From the NCBI GenBank assembly GCA_021732415.1, contig JAKFVC010000035.1:1-61869 (forward strand): a stretch of 61,869 bases of DNA, read 5' to 3'. The number at the start of each line of letters is the position of its first letter. Within the stretch, counting starts at the first letter, position 1. This stretch comes from Planctomycetaceae bacterium (lineage in GTDB: Bacteria > Planctomycetota > Planctomycetia > Planctomycetales > Planctomycetaceae). This document shows positions 8,833 to 17,672 of this stretch, in pieces. Below the pieces are notes generated by a model, which had not been told where the DNA came from, searched no databases, and saw nothing but the letters and a program-made list of their open reading frames with translations. Made by a program: the position numbers and the translations under genes.

Positions 8833-8848
8833 GTCCACTGCGCGCAAG

Positions 8849-8896
8849 AAAAAAATCCGTTGCCAATTGTCGGTTTCCCGACAATTGACAACGGAT
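8849..8896 (-). terminator. Intrinsic terminator of the pilin-like gene
   Basis: On the minus strand, a near-perfect 19-bp stem (8855-8873 with 8878-8896, loop about 4 nt) is followed directly by seven T residues (8849-8855). It lies 27 nt after the pilin-like stop codon. It is the best classical terminator in the window. Confidence 0.88.
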
Positions 8897-8922
8897 TCCA
8901 GACCACAGCCAGAGGTCATGTC

Positions 8923-9228
8923 TTAGTGCTCGCCGGTGGGAGAGACGCTGCAGACGATGTCGCAGTCGCAGTCACCCGCGTCGCGGTTGTCCCAGAACGC
9001 ACTGCCCGAGCTTTGTCCCTTGTGGCCGGCGGCCCCATTGTATTGATAGGTCTGATTGATCGAACCGATGGCTGAGCCGACGTCTTCCAGTTCCTGATTG
9101 ATGTTGAAGGCGACTTCGGAGAGGCCGACGATCAGGGAGAGGACGCCGATCGTGGCGACCAGGACCAATTCGGCAGAGACAATGAAACCGGCTTCGTCGT
9201 GCAACAGGTTGGTGAGGATGTTCGTCAT
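8923..9228 (-). CDS. Small Flp/TadE-pilin-like membrane protein
   Basis: 101 aa from the ATG at 9228, with AAGGA 9 nt upstream. Residues 1-12 (LTNLLHDEAG) lead into one hydrophobic helix, about 13-38 (FIVSAELVLVATIGVLSLIV), followed by a soluble tail ending in a short Cys/Asp-rich segment (DAGDCDCDIVC). The layout, a short leader with Glu at the start of the helix (AELVLVAT), resembles planctomycete Flp-type pilins or pseudopilins, which are trimmed by a prepilin peptidase and assembled in the envelope. No tad/pil genes are nearby, so function is inferred. A sigma-54-like promoter upstream and a strong terminator downstream make it a single-gene unit. Confidence 0.7.
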   Translation of the reverse strand: MTNILTNLLHDEAGFIVSAELVLVATIGVLSLIVGLSEVAFNINQELEDVGSAIGSINQTYQYNGAAGHKGQSSGSAFWDNRDAGDCDCDIVCSVSPTGEH

Positions 9229-9326
9229 GGCTGTGGTTCCTTCTGCGTCGTCTACTTGGCTGTGAATCTGGGTGTGAGTCTGACCGGCGTGTTTGGTGAC
9301 CGGTCGTTTGTATGGAAGAGATGTAA

Positions 9327-9343
9327 AGCAGCCCGTATGCCAA
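9327..9343 (-). promoter_or_regulatory. Sigma-54-like promoter of the pilin-like gene
   Basis: Read on the minus strand this is TTGGCATACGGGCTGCT. The -24 element TTGGCA is perfect, and GG and GC are separated by exactly 10 nt as required, with the -12 element CTGCT against TTGCT. It lies about 100 nt before the ATG at 9228. Sigma-54 control of pilin genes is well known in other bacteria; here it is inferred from sequence only. Confidence 0.45.
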
Positions 9344-9381
9344 TCGATACATTTTGTTTCGGTTTCTTTACAGTGTGACAC

Positions 9382-9740
9382 AACGTGGGGCGTAAATCAT
9401 TGCATTGCAGTGACTAACGGCGAGTCCACAGAGATTCGACAGCGGCCATTCGCGGAAGCTGAGTGATGCCGAAACTCACCATGTTGCGGGAGCAATGGCA
9501 TCATGAGGCGAGAAGGCCACGTTGAGATGTCGGGAATAACTCGATGAGGTTGTGTGCCCCGTTCGAGGGCGCACATGAGACCGCGAAATATTCCCGCATT
9601 GCGAGTTGCGAATAGGATCAGGGGAATCCGGACTCGTGGCGCCCAATGCGGGATGATGCCCAAGGATTCACAATTTGGTGTCGGTGAGCGGATCTGAGAA
9701 AATGAACCGCTATGCCGCAATTGTGGATCCGGGCCAGATC
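9382..9740. other. Unassigned stretch upstream of the pilin-like gene
   Basis: No ORF with plausible protein character. A hairpin-prone spot near 9550 (GTGTGCCCC...GGGCGCAC) is visible. I cannot assign a function. Confidence 0.4.
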
Positions 9741-9744
9741 ACGT

Positions 9745-9885
9745 CTTCGCATTTATCCCGGAGGGATTAAAGAGAGTAGCCGGTGGTTGAGCGCAGCGAC
9801 ACCACCGGAAAGCGTTCAACGATGGAATCTCGACCCTGAAGGGGTCGCAGAACCGATGCTCTGCGACCCCCTCTGAGGTCTGAGA
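9745..9885. repeat. CCCGGAGGG / CCGGTGGT / GACCCTGAAGGGGTC repeat block
   Basis: A run of short palindromes: CCCGGAGGGA, then CCGGTGGTTGAGCGCAGCG... closed by CCACCGG, then GACCCTGAAGGGGTCGCAGA pairing with TCTGCGACCCC. From memory, similar words occur as dispersed intergenic repeats in planctomycete genomes. There is no coding content. Confidence 0.55.
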
Positions 9886-9925
9886 TGACATGATCAATCG
9901 CCAAAGAGAGTGGACAATAGTTTAA

Positions 9926-10645
9926 AGGGATCAAAGAAGTCGAAGGTGATCAAAGAAGTCGAAGGGTTCAAAGAAGTCGCGGCGCAACATCCCAAGCTAG
10001 GTGAGCCCGGCGGCGTCAGCCCCGGGTAGAGTAGCGACGTGGTTCCGTGGTAAATCGTCTACCTATTGAAGATCCCTGGTGCAGCAAAGCGAGTCGCCAC
10101 CCTACCCCCGGCCTCACGGCACGGGGCTCACCTAGGGCTTTAATCGCTCGATGTGCTCAAAGAAGTCGAAGAAGTCGAAGAAGGCGAAGAGTTCAAAGGG
10201 ATCAAAGAAGTCGAAGGGATCAAAGAAGTCGAAGGGATCAAAGAAGTCGCGGCGCAACACCCCAAGCTAGGTGAGCCCGGCGGCGTCAGCCAAATGGTAC
10301 TGACTTTGTGACTTGGCCAATCAGCCGGTACGCGTTAGCGTCCGGTTCTTTGGAAATATGAGTCGATTGTGGCCCGAACCGTGGGCTAACGCCCAACGGC
10401 TGATTTGTCGAACAGCCAAAGCGAGTGCCATTTGGCGTCAGTCCCGGGGTAGAGTAGCGACGTGGTTCCGTGGTAAATCGTCTATCTGTTGAAGATCGCT
10501 GGTACAGCAAAGCGAGTCGCCACCCCAACCCCGGCCTCACGGCACGGGGCTCACCTGGGGTTTTAGGCGCTCGATGTGCTCAAAGAAGTCAAAGAAGGTG
10601 AAGAGTTCAAAGGGATCAAAGAAGTTCAAAGGGAACACCCGAATT
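9926..10645. repeat. Purine-rich tandem repeats (about 18-nt GGGATCAAAGAAGTCGAA unit) with duplicated hairpin module
   Basis: Arrays of GATCAAAGAAGTCGAAG-type units occur at about 9926-9975, 10152-10250 and 10576-10640. Between them lies a roughly 190-nt module, present twice (from about 9976 and from about 10250), that opens with AGGTGAGCCCGGCGGCGTC and closes with its near-complement ...CACGGGGCTCACCT. The second module is interrupted by a 146-bp element (10290-10435). Both + strand frames through the arrays are repetitive (Lys/Ser or Ile/Lys/Glu/Val), but no start, RBS or conserved flank supports a gene. Confidence 0.75.
10290..10435. mobile_element. 146-bp MITE-like insertion with TIRs and 6-bp target duplication
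   Basis: The ends are CCAAATGGTACT (10290-10301) and AGTGCCATTTGG (10424-10435), 11 of 12 complementary, and complementarity continues imperfectly for about 58 nt per arm. CGTCAG flanks it on both sides (10284-10289 and 10436-10441). The sister module about 270 nt upstream carries the same flank uninterrupted (GGCGGCGTCAGCCCCGGG), an empty-site comparison within one window. There is no ORF; a transposase would have to act in trans. Confidence 0.7.
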
Positions 10646-10655
10646 TACGCGGGCC

Positions 10656-10952
10656 TGTAGGATGGCCGCCCCGGCCGTCGAGTGCCTGACTTTCGACGAG
10701 CGATTTTGCAAAGACTTCAAAGCGCGCCCAATCGCGCCGAGCTGTTTGGTTTGGCACTCTAGGGCTGGTAGTGTTCGATCGTCGAACGCAGACGGCCGGG
10801 GCGGCCATCCTACGGCTGCTTCGCTATCGACCAGCAATTGTCCAAAGAATTCAAAGATCGCAGGTCAATTCGCGCGGAGATGGTTGGTTGGGCACTCTGG
10901 CTTGGTTGGTGTGTGAGAGTCGAATGCAGACGGCCGGGGCGGCCATCCTACG
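10656..10952. repeat. Three copies of the GACGGCCGGGGCGGCC repeat
   Basis: One copy is inverted (10656-10679) and two are direct (10788-10815, 10926-10952); all carry TGTAGGATGGCCGCCCCGG or its complement. The two direct copies share another 40 nt or so of diverged upstream sequence. Gene-free. Confidence 0.65.
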
Positions 10953-11245
10953 GTTCCTAAGGCTACCTTGTTAACTTCCCCTTGACCGTTTTGGCGACTC
11001 CGCTTATCGTTCTGACACTTTCCCGAAGTCCAATCGAATATTGTCTCGGTCTGCGTCCTGACGTTTGACGTCCTGTCAACGTTTGTGGTCCGAGATCTCC
11101 ATCCCTGCTGCTTGCCCTACTACCCGCCATTTTCCAACGGACGTCCACTCGGCCGCTGGTTTCGCGTTGCATTTTATTCCAGACACTGATCATCGCCGGT
11201 CGGCCTCAGCGGCTGCGGCTTGATCTTGTTGGAGAAGCTTGCTGT
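10953..11245. other. Leader region of the FlgI-like gene
   Basis: About 290 nt without repeats or a convincing ORF, presumably containing the promoter of the gene at 11246. No clear sigma-70 pair was identified. Confidence 0.4.
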
Positions 11246-13381
11246 ATGCGTCTATCCCTGAAAATCAATACCGTATTGTGCTGCCTGGGTCTCATGGCCT
11301 TGGGTGGCTGCATGGAATTGAATCTGTTCCGATTCCAGAACGCGGAGAAAGACCGCGATGCGGATGAGGACAACAAGGACCGTCGCAAAGAGACGGAATT
11401 TGTCGGTAATTACGCCGCGATCTCGGGCAACAACGTGATCGCCATTCACGGTGTCGGCCTGGTGACAGGCTTGAATAACACGGGTGAAGACCCGCCGCCG
11501 TCGATTTATCGCACGCAGCTCGAAGACGACATGAAGAAGCGTGGTGTCACGAATTATCGCGAACAGTTGCAGTCGACTTCGACGGCCCTGGTCCTGTTGA
11601 CGGCTTACCTGCCGGCAGACATTCAGAAGGGCCACAGTTTCGATGTGGAAGTCCGGTTGCCTCCCAATACGGAAGCCACGAGTCTCGAGGGTGGCTGGTT
11701 GTTGCCAGCTGATATGACCGAACAGGCCAACGTTCAAGGCCAGGGGACTCTCAAGGGCAAGATCTTCGGCAAGGCCGCGGGGCCCATTCTGGTCTCGATT
11801 GCCAAGGGCGAAAATCAGGAAGGCGTGCTGAAGCGTGGTCGTATTCTCGGCGGCGGTATCGGCTATAAGGATCGAACCCTGGGACTCTATTTGCGCAGCG
11901 ATTTCCGCAGCGTTCGTAACACGAGCCGTATTGCGGACCGCATTGGGACTCGTTTCCATTTCTACGATCACGGTCAGAAGAAATCGCTCGCAGAAGCGAA
12001 GGACGACCAATACGTGCAGTTGAAGGTCCACCCGCGCTACAAAGACAACTACCCGCGCTACATGCAGGTGATTCGACACGTGGCGTTCCGTGAGAACGAT
12101 ATCCAGCGTCGCGACCGCATGGAGCGACTGCAGGAAGATCTGGTCGACCCCGATCGGGCCGCCAAGGCTGCGATTCAGTACGAAGCGATCGGTACCGAGT
12201 CGATCCTGTTCTTGAAAAAGGCTCTCAATAATCCGAGTGCCGAAGTCCGGTTTTATTCTGCAGAGGCCCTGGCCTATCTGGGTGACGACACGGGCGCCGA
12301 AGAGTTGGCGAAATTGGCCAAAGACGAACCCGCCTTCCGCGTGTACTGCGTGGCGGCATTGTCGGCTTTGGACGAAGCGGTGTGCTTCCAGTTGCTCAAA
12401 GACTTGATGGACGAGACCAGTGCGGAAACCAAGTACGGAGCCTTCCGTGCGTTGTGGACTTTGGATAAGAACGACCCCTACATTCGCGGCAGAAAGCTAA
12501 ACGACCACTTCATGCTGCACGTCGTCGATTCCAAGGGTGATCCGATGATTCACCTGACTCGGCATCGTCGGCCGGAAGTGGTGCTGTTTGGAGCCAATCA
12601 GAAATTTCGGACGCCGCTGGCTTTGACCGCGGGTAGCCATATTAATGTGAATTCCCAGGCGGGTGCCGAATCGGTCACGTTGACTCGATTTGCGCTTGGC
12701 CAGCCCGATCAACGCAAGATCGTATCGACCAAGGTCGTGGACGTCATCGAAGCGGCCGCCGAGATGGGGGCCACTTATCCTGACGTCGCCCAGATGCTGG
12801 CCCAAGCGTCGGCTCAATACAATGTGGAAGGCCGCCTGGAACTCGACGCCCTGCCGCAGGCCGGACGGTTGTATTATCGTACCGTGACGGATGGTGATAA
12901 GGATTCCAAGAAATCAACCAAGGTGGGCCGGCCATCTTCGAATCCGAATCTCTTCCCCGTGTTGAATCCGCTGGGTGAGGCGCCTGAAGACAGCGATGAA
13001 GTGGAATTGCCGATCGAGGGCGGAGAGCCTGACCCTGCGTCAGACGCCGGCGCGGCCAGCTTGACCGACATCAGCAAAGATTCCAAGGCACCGTCTCAAG
13101 CCGATTCGTCCAAGGGTAAGAAAGCGGAAGCCGAAGATCTGCCTCCCAGCCAGGCCAAGTCGAAATCGTGGTTTGGTTGGTTCGGCAAATCTAAGTCCGA
13201 TGAAGCAGAGGAAGAATTGCCAGCGGCGACATCATCCGATGACGAACAGCCCAAGGCCGAGAAATCCAGCACCGAAAAACCTCGTTCGCGAGGCAAGAAG
13301 AGTGATACCGCTGAGAGCGAACCCACTGACGAGAAACTGCCTCCTGCTGAAGGATCCACCAGTAAGTTCGAGATCGAATAG
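11246..13381 (+). CDS. FlgI-like (P-ring) lipoprotein with HEAT repeats
   Basis: 711 aa. The lipobox LGGC (Cys22) marks a lipoprotein. Residues about 50-290 match the flagellar P-ring protein FlgI: GVGLVTGLNNTGEDP near 69-83, then VLLTAYLPADIQKGHSFDVE and the SLEGGWLL strand. About 300-415 are HEAT-like helical repeats (NNPSAEVRFYSAEALAYLGD). A further domain follows to about 545, then a charged Ser/Lys/Glu tail (550-711) of low complexity. FlgI proper is about 360 aa, Sec-exported and not a lipoprotein, so this is a distinct, roughly doubled architecture. No flagellar genes flank it. It probably sits in the envelope as a ring or scaffold protein; flagellar use is uncertain. GGAG about 13 nt upstream supports the start. 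Confidence 0.75.
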   Translation: MRLSLKINTVLCCLGLMALGGCMELNLFRFQNAEKDRDADEDNKDRRKETEFVGNYAAISGNNVIAIHGVGLVTGLNNTGEDPPPSIYRTQLEDDMKKRGVTNYREQLQSTSTALVLLTAYLPADIQKGHSFDVEVRLPPNTEATSLEGGWLLPADMTEQANVQGQGTLKGKIFGKAAGPILVSIAKGENQEGVLKRGRILGGGIGYKDRTLGLYLRSDFRSVRNTSRIADRIGTRFHFYDHGQKKSLAEAKDDQYVQLKVHPRYKDNYPRYMQVIRHVAFRENDIQRRDRMERLQEDLVDPDRAAKAAIQYEAIGTESILFLKKALNNPSAEVRFYSAEALAYLGDDTGAEELAKLAKDEPAFRVYCVAALSALDEAVCFQLLKDLMDETSAETKYGAFRALWTLDKNDPYIRGRKLNDHFMLHVVDSKGDPMIHLTRHRRPEVVLFGANQKFRTPLALTAGSHINVNSQAGAESVTLTRFALGQPDQRKIVSTKVVDVIEAAAEMGATYPDVAQMLAQASAQYNVEGRLELDALPQAGRLYYRTVTDGDKDSKKSTKVGRPSSNPNLFPVLNPLGEAPEDSDEVELPIEGGEPDPASDAGAASLTDISKDSKAPSQADSSKGKKAEAEDLPPSQAKSKSWFGWFGKSKSDEAEEELPAATSSDDEQPKAEKSSTEKPRSRGKKSDTAESEPTDEKLPPAEGSTSKFEIE

Positions 13382-13835
13382 TAATAAACACCGTTATGTC
13401 ACTGTTTGCCTGAATCATGAGATTGGCAATCGATCTCTCCAAAACTTCGCATTTCTTCGTGTCCTTCGTGACCTTCTGTAATAAAAAGATTGGAACAGAA
13501 GGTCACAAAGGACACGAAGATTTACTAAGAAAAGAAACGGGTATTTGATCACAGGTTGCTTCTGGTCAGGACCTATTCGTGTCATTTGTGTGATTCGTGG
13601 TTCTTCTGCTTTAGGAATTTCTCGACCACGAATCACACAAATAACACGAATCAGGACTGAGAAATCGTGTTGCAATGATGTTTCAGGGCATTGTGAGAAG
13701 TAACTCATCCGTCCTTTTGTATTTCGTTGTATGGTAGTCGACAGTCGCTAATAACCATCCGCCCCGTAGATTTAACTACGCCGGACGCTCGCCTTTTTTT
13801 GTGTTCGGCCAAACGTCACGTCTGTTGAGTCCCCG
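13382..13835. repeat. Two inverted repeats between the FlgI-like gene and smc
   Basis: Palindrome 1 is the TTCTTCGTGTCCTT family (13453-13479 with 13495-13520, near perfect). Palindrome 2 is the ATTCGTGTCATTTGTGTG family (13575-13600 with 13626-13651, 25 of 26 paired). The remaining sequence to 13835 holds no ORF and presumably the smc promoter. Confidence 0.8.
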
Positions 13836-16800
13836 ATGCTCAAGTCCCTCGAATTGTTCGGCTTTAAGAGCTTTGCCGACCGAACGTCGTTCGAGTTTTC
13901 GGCTGGGATCACGTGCGTCGTCGGTCCGAACGGCAGTGGTAAGAGCAACGTCGTCGACTCGATCAAATGGGTGCTGGGCGATCAAAGTCCCAAGAGCCTC
14001 CGCGGCAAGGAGATGACCGACGTCATCTTCAACGGTTCGGGCGGCCGCAAGCCCGCCGGCTATGCTGAAGCGACTCTGACCTTCGATAACTCGAAGAATA
14101 TTCTCAACGTCGACACCACCGAAGTGCAGGTCGGCCGACGCATCTACCGCAGCGGCGAAGCCGAGTATCTCATCAACCGGGCTCCGGCGCGGCTGAAGGA
14201 TATTAAAGACCTCTTCATGGGGACCGGGGCGGGAACCTCGGCCTATAGCATCATTGAACAGGGGCGAGTCGATGCCCTGTTGCAGGCGACCAATGTGGCT
14301 CGTCGCACGGTGTTTGAAGAAGCGGCCGGCATCAGCAAGTTCAACGCCCGCAAGCAGGACGCTCTCCGCAAGCTGGAACGCGTCGCGCAGAATCTGGTGC
14401 GACTGACCGACATCGTGGATGAAGTCCGCGGCCAGTTGACGGCGCTCCGATCGCAGGCCACCAAGGCGACGAAGTTCCGCGAATACACGGAAGAGCTGAA
14501 GACTCTGCGAGTGGGGTTGGCTGCAGATGACTATCGAGTCCTCTCGGTCGACTTGGAAAAATTCCGGCAGGAGATGACGCTGATTGCGTCGCGGCTGGAA
14601 GAACTGACCGCCGATCATCAGCAGATTGAACTAGAGCAGTCGACTGTCGATGCTCAAGTGGCGGAATGCGAAGATCGACTGCGTGTGGTGGAGCGTCTGG
14701 CCGCAGAAAATCGAGAAGCCGCCGCGACCCATGAAGCGACCATCCTGCATCAGTCGGCCCGCAAGGCGGAACTCGAAGCGGAAATCGTTCGCCTGCAGCA
14801 ACAGCAGGAAGAACTGCAGGCGCGAGCGTCCGCTGCGACTGGTGAACTTCAGCAGGCCGATGGCGATCTGAACTATATCCTGACGTCGTTCGAAGCGCGA
14901 CAGGCGGAACTGCAAGGTCGCGAGCAGACGTTGCGGGATCTCTCTGCAGCCATTCATCGGCACCGCGAGCAACTCGATCAGCAGCGCGAGCGGCAACTGG
15001 TCCTGATGCAGCAAGTGACCGTGCTGCAGAATCGCGTGGGGAGTTTCGACTCTCAGTTCGCCGCATTGGAGACTTCTCGCAAGCGGGCCAGCGTGCGTCG
15101 CGATCAACTGGATCGGGACATTGCGGGAGTTCAGGCGGATCTCGATCGTCGTCAGATTGGGATCGAAGCGGCCTTGGGGCAGATCAGCCAGCAGCGCGAG
15201 GTTGTGCAGGAGATACGTGGCCGGCGCGAAGAGTTGCTCATCAAGCAGGAAGAAACGCAGCGCAATCTGGCTCTCAATCGCGAACAACGCAGTGCCGGGC
15301 AGGCCCGCAAGAATTTGCTGGAGGACCTGGAACGCCGGCAGGAAGGCGTGGGCGTCGGCGTTAAGGAAATCCTGGCCCGGGCCAAGGATACTCCGGTGCC
15401 GCCGTGGAACACGGTTCTGGGGAGCGTTGCCGAACTGCTGTCGACGGAGATTGATCAGGCCGCACTGTTGGAAGTCGCGCTCGGGAACCGCGCCCAGGTC
15501 ATTGTCCTGTCGGAGTACGGCCCGCTGCTGGAGTACCTGCACGAGGGCCGTTGCCAGATTTCAGGCCGCGTGGGCTTCCTCGCATTGGGAGGAACCGATG
15601 CTGGCAGTCTGATAATTCATGACGAGACGATGGCCCGGCGACCCGGTGTGTCGGCTCAACGGTACGCCTCGCAACTGGCAGAACAACTGCAGATCTTCAG
15701 TGGTCCGGACTTCAGCAAATCTCCCGGAGTGACCTGCCGCGCTGACCAGTTGGTGACGTCGGCGTCGGGATACCCGCAGCTGGCAGAACAACTGTTGCGC
15801 GACACGTGGATCGTCGAGTCGCTGGATATTGCATTTGAACTCGCCGCGGGTGACGGCCTTTATGCGCGGTTTGTCACATTGCAGGGCGAATTGCTGGAAA
15901 GCAACGGGACCCTCTACGTCGGCACCGTGCGCAGCGAGACGGCTCTGGTCTCTCGCAAGAGCGAACTGCGCAGCCTGAAGAACGATCTCATCCGGTTGGA
16001 TCGTCAGATTCAAACAGAAGAAACTCAGCTCACAGAAATCGCCCAGGGACTGGTGCAGATCGATCGCGAACTGACGGCGATGCAGGCTGAAATCGAACGG
16101 ACTGCGGACCAGTTGGGCGATCTGAAGTCGGGCATCAGCGGGCAGGAAATGCAGCGCGATCGCTATCGCCGCGAACGGGATGAAGTTCAGGCGGAACTTG
16201 ACGAACTGATTGCCGAGCAAGGCACGTTCGAAACAGATGCGGCGCAGTCCCGTGTCGAGATGCTGGCGGCCGAAGCGGAGCTCGTTGAGTTGCGGGCGTT
16301 TCTCGAAGGGGCCGACGGGCAACTCATCGCGGACGAGATCCGGTTGCGTGAAGGACAGGAGCAGCTCAATCAGGAGCAGTTTGATTTCGCCAAGCAAGAA
16401 GAGCGAATCAACAATTTGCAGAACGCCAGGGTGCGTCTGGACCAGGAGCGCTATCAGCGCGACTTGCAGCGGGAAGAGGCCGAACGGCGGTTGCAGGTGA
16501 TTCTCAGCAAGACCGAGCAGATCGAAGTGCACTTGCAGACCAGCCGCAGTGTCGTCGCCGAGATGAACGAGCAGAAGGCCGTCTTGATGGTGCAGGTGGC
16601 TGAACGCCAGGCCGAGAAGGACCAGGTCCGGCAGCGTCGGAGTGCGATGTCCGAACAGGAACTGCGATTGCGGCATCAGCGTCGCGAATTGCAGGATCAA
16701 CAGCATGCGTTTGAGCTGAAGGCTCGCGAGATCACGCAGCAGGTTCAGCATCTCACCGAGCGCCTGCAGGATGAGTATCAACTCGATCTGCAAACGGTCG

Positions 16801-17672
16801 CCGCGACCGGTGTGTCAGCCTGTTTGCGACCGCCGGAGCCCGCGACCGATGATGCCATTGAGGACGGGATCGCGACGAGTGATCTGGAATCGGCGATGGA
16901 CTTCATCGAAGTTGTGCCCGAGTTGCCAGTGGCTCCGACGATTGATGAGACGTTTGCCATCGACCCGCAAGTGCGAGCGGCAGTCGAAGAGCAAATCGAC
17001 CGTCTGCGTCGCAAGCTGAAGTTGATGGGGAACGTCAACGTCGAGAGCTTGCGTGATCTTGATGATCTCGAAACGCGTTATAACCGTTTATATGCCCAGC
17101 TGCAGGACTTGGTGGAGGCCAAGGCGGCGTTGGAAGAAATTGTTCGCCGGATCAACACCGAGAGCAAGCGGATGTTTCTGGAGACGTTCACGGAGATCCG
17201 CGTTCATTTCCAGCAGTTGTTCCGAAAGCTGTTCGGCGGCGGCGAAGGCGATGTCGTCCTCGAAGACCCTGAGAACGTCCTCGAATGCGGCATCGATGTG
17301 GTGGCTCGTCCCCCCGGTAAGGAACTGCGCAGCATCTCACTGTTAAGCGGTGGTGAGAAGACCCTGACTGCGGTGGCGTTGTTGATGGCCATCTTCCAAA
17401 GTCGTCCCAGTCCGTTCTGTATTCTGGACGAAGTGGACGCGGCCTTGGATGAAGGCAATGTCGAGCGTTACATGAAGGTGGTCCAGGAATTTCGCGAGAC
17501 CACGCAGTTCATCGTGATCACGCACTCCAAGCGGACGATGTCGACGGGCGATGTGCTGTACGGCGTGACGATGGAAGAATCTGGGGTATCGAAACGGATG
17601 TCGGTACGGTTTGATGACATCAGTGAGGATGGCAATTTCAAGAACGAGCAACCGGGCGAAGCGGCAGCATGA
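13836..17672 (+). CDS. smc: Chromosome segregation ATPase Smc
   Basis: 1278 aa. Core of the bacterial condensin that organises and segregates chromosomes with ScpA/ScpB. The N-terminal ATPase half has Walker A GPNGSGKS at 30-37. Coiled coil runs from about 165 to 480, the hinge is about 495-690, and the returning coiled coil runs to about 990. The C-terminal half has the ABC signature [11 protein letters not shown] near 1169 and Walker [15 protein letters not shown] near 1192. At about 100 aa longer than typical Smc, it carries an unusual acidic, Pro/Asp-rich linker around 1000-1040 just before the C-terminal head. The ATP-grasp gene overlaps its stop codon by 4 nt, so the two are translationally coupled. 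Confidence 0.95.
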   Translation: MLKSLELFGFKSFADRTSFEFSAGITCVVGPNGSGKSNVVDSIKWVLGDQSPKSLRGKEMTDVIFNGSGGRKPAGYAEATLTFDNSKNILNVDTTEVQVGRRIYRSGEAEYLINRAPARLKDIKDLFMGTGAGTSAYSIIEQGRVDALLQATNVARRTVFEEAAGISKFNARKQDALRKLERVAQNLVRLTDIVDEVRGQLTALRSQATKATKFREYTEELKTLRVGLAADDYRVLSVDLEKFRQEMTLIASRLEELTADHQQIELEQSTVDAQVAECEDRLRVVERLAAENREAAATHEATILHQSARKAELEAEIVRLQQQQEELQARASAATGELQQADGDLNYILTSFEARQAELQGREQTLRDLSAAIHRHREQLDQQRERQLVLMQQVTVLQNRVGSFDSQFAALETSRKRASVRRDQLDRDIAGVQADLDRRQIGIEAALGQISQQREVVQEIRGRREELLIKQEETQRNLALNREQRSAGQARKNLLEDLERRQEGVGVGVKEILARAKDTPVPPWNTVLGSVAELLSTEIDQAALLEVALGNRAQVIVLSEYGPLLEYLHEGRCQISGRVGFLALGGTDAGSLIIHDETMARRPGVSAQRYASQLAEQLQIFSGPDFSKSPGVTCRADQLVTSASGYPQLAEQLLRDTWIVESLDIAFELAAGDGLYARFVTLQGELLESNGTLYVGTVRSETALVSRKSELRSLKNDLIRLDRQIQTEETQLTEIAQGLVQIDRELTAMQAEIERTADQLGDLKSGISGQEMQRDRYRRERDEVQAELDELIAEQGTFETDAAQSRVEMLAAEAELVELRAFLEGADGQLIADEIRLREGQEQLNQEQFDFAKQEERINNLQNARVRLDQERYQRDLQREEAERRLQVILSKTEQIEVHLQTSRSVVAEMNEQKAVLMVQVAERQAEKDQVRQRRSAMSEQELRLRHQRRELQDQQHAFELKAREITQQVQHLTERLQDEYQLDLQTVAATGVSACLRPPEPATDDAIEDGIATSDLESAMDFIEVVPELPVAPTIDETFAIDPQVRAAVEEQIDRLRRKLKLMGNVNVESLRDLDDLETRYNRLYAQLQDLVEAKAALEEIVRRINTESKRMFLETFTEIRVHFQQLFRKLFGGGEGDVVLEDPENVLECGIDVVARPPGKELRSISLLSGGEKTLTAVALLMAIFQSRPSPFCILDEVDAALDEGNVERYMKVVQEFRETTQFIVITHSKRTMSTGDVLYGVTMEESGVSKRMSVRFDDISEDGNFKNEQPGEAAA

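Noticed and set aside
9397-9720. 107-codon minus-strand frame upstream of the pilin-like gene
   Set aside because: No RBS, and composition unlike the genes nearby. Left as unassigned.
10047-10274. Arg/Ser-rich small ORF in the repeat block
   Set aside because: It is translation of the tandem repeat and hairpin module, without RBS or conservation cues.
9926-10645. Tandem repeats considered as a CRISPR array
   Set aside because: Units are adjacent with no unique regular spacers, and no cas genes are present.
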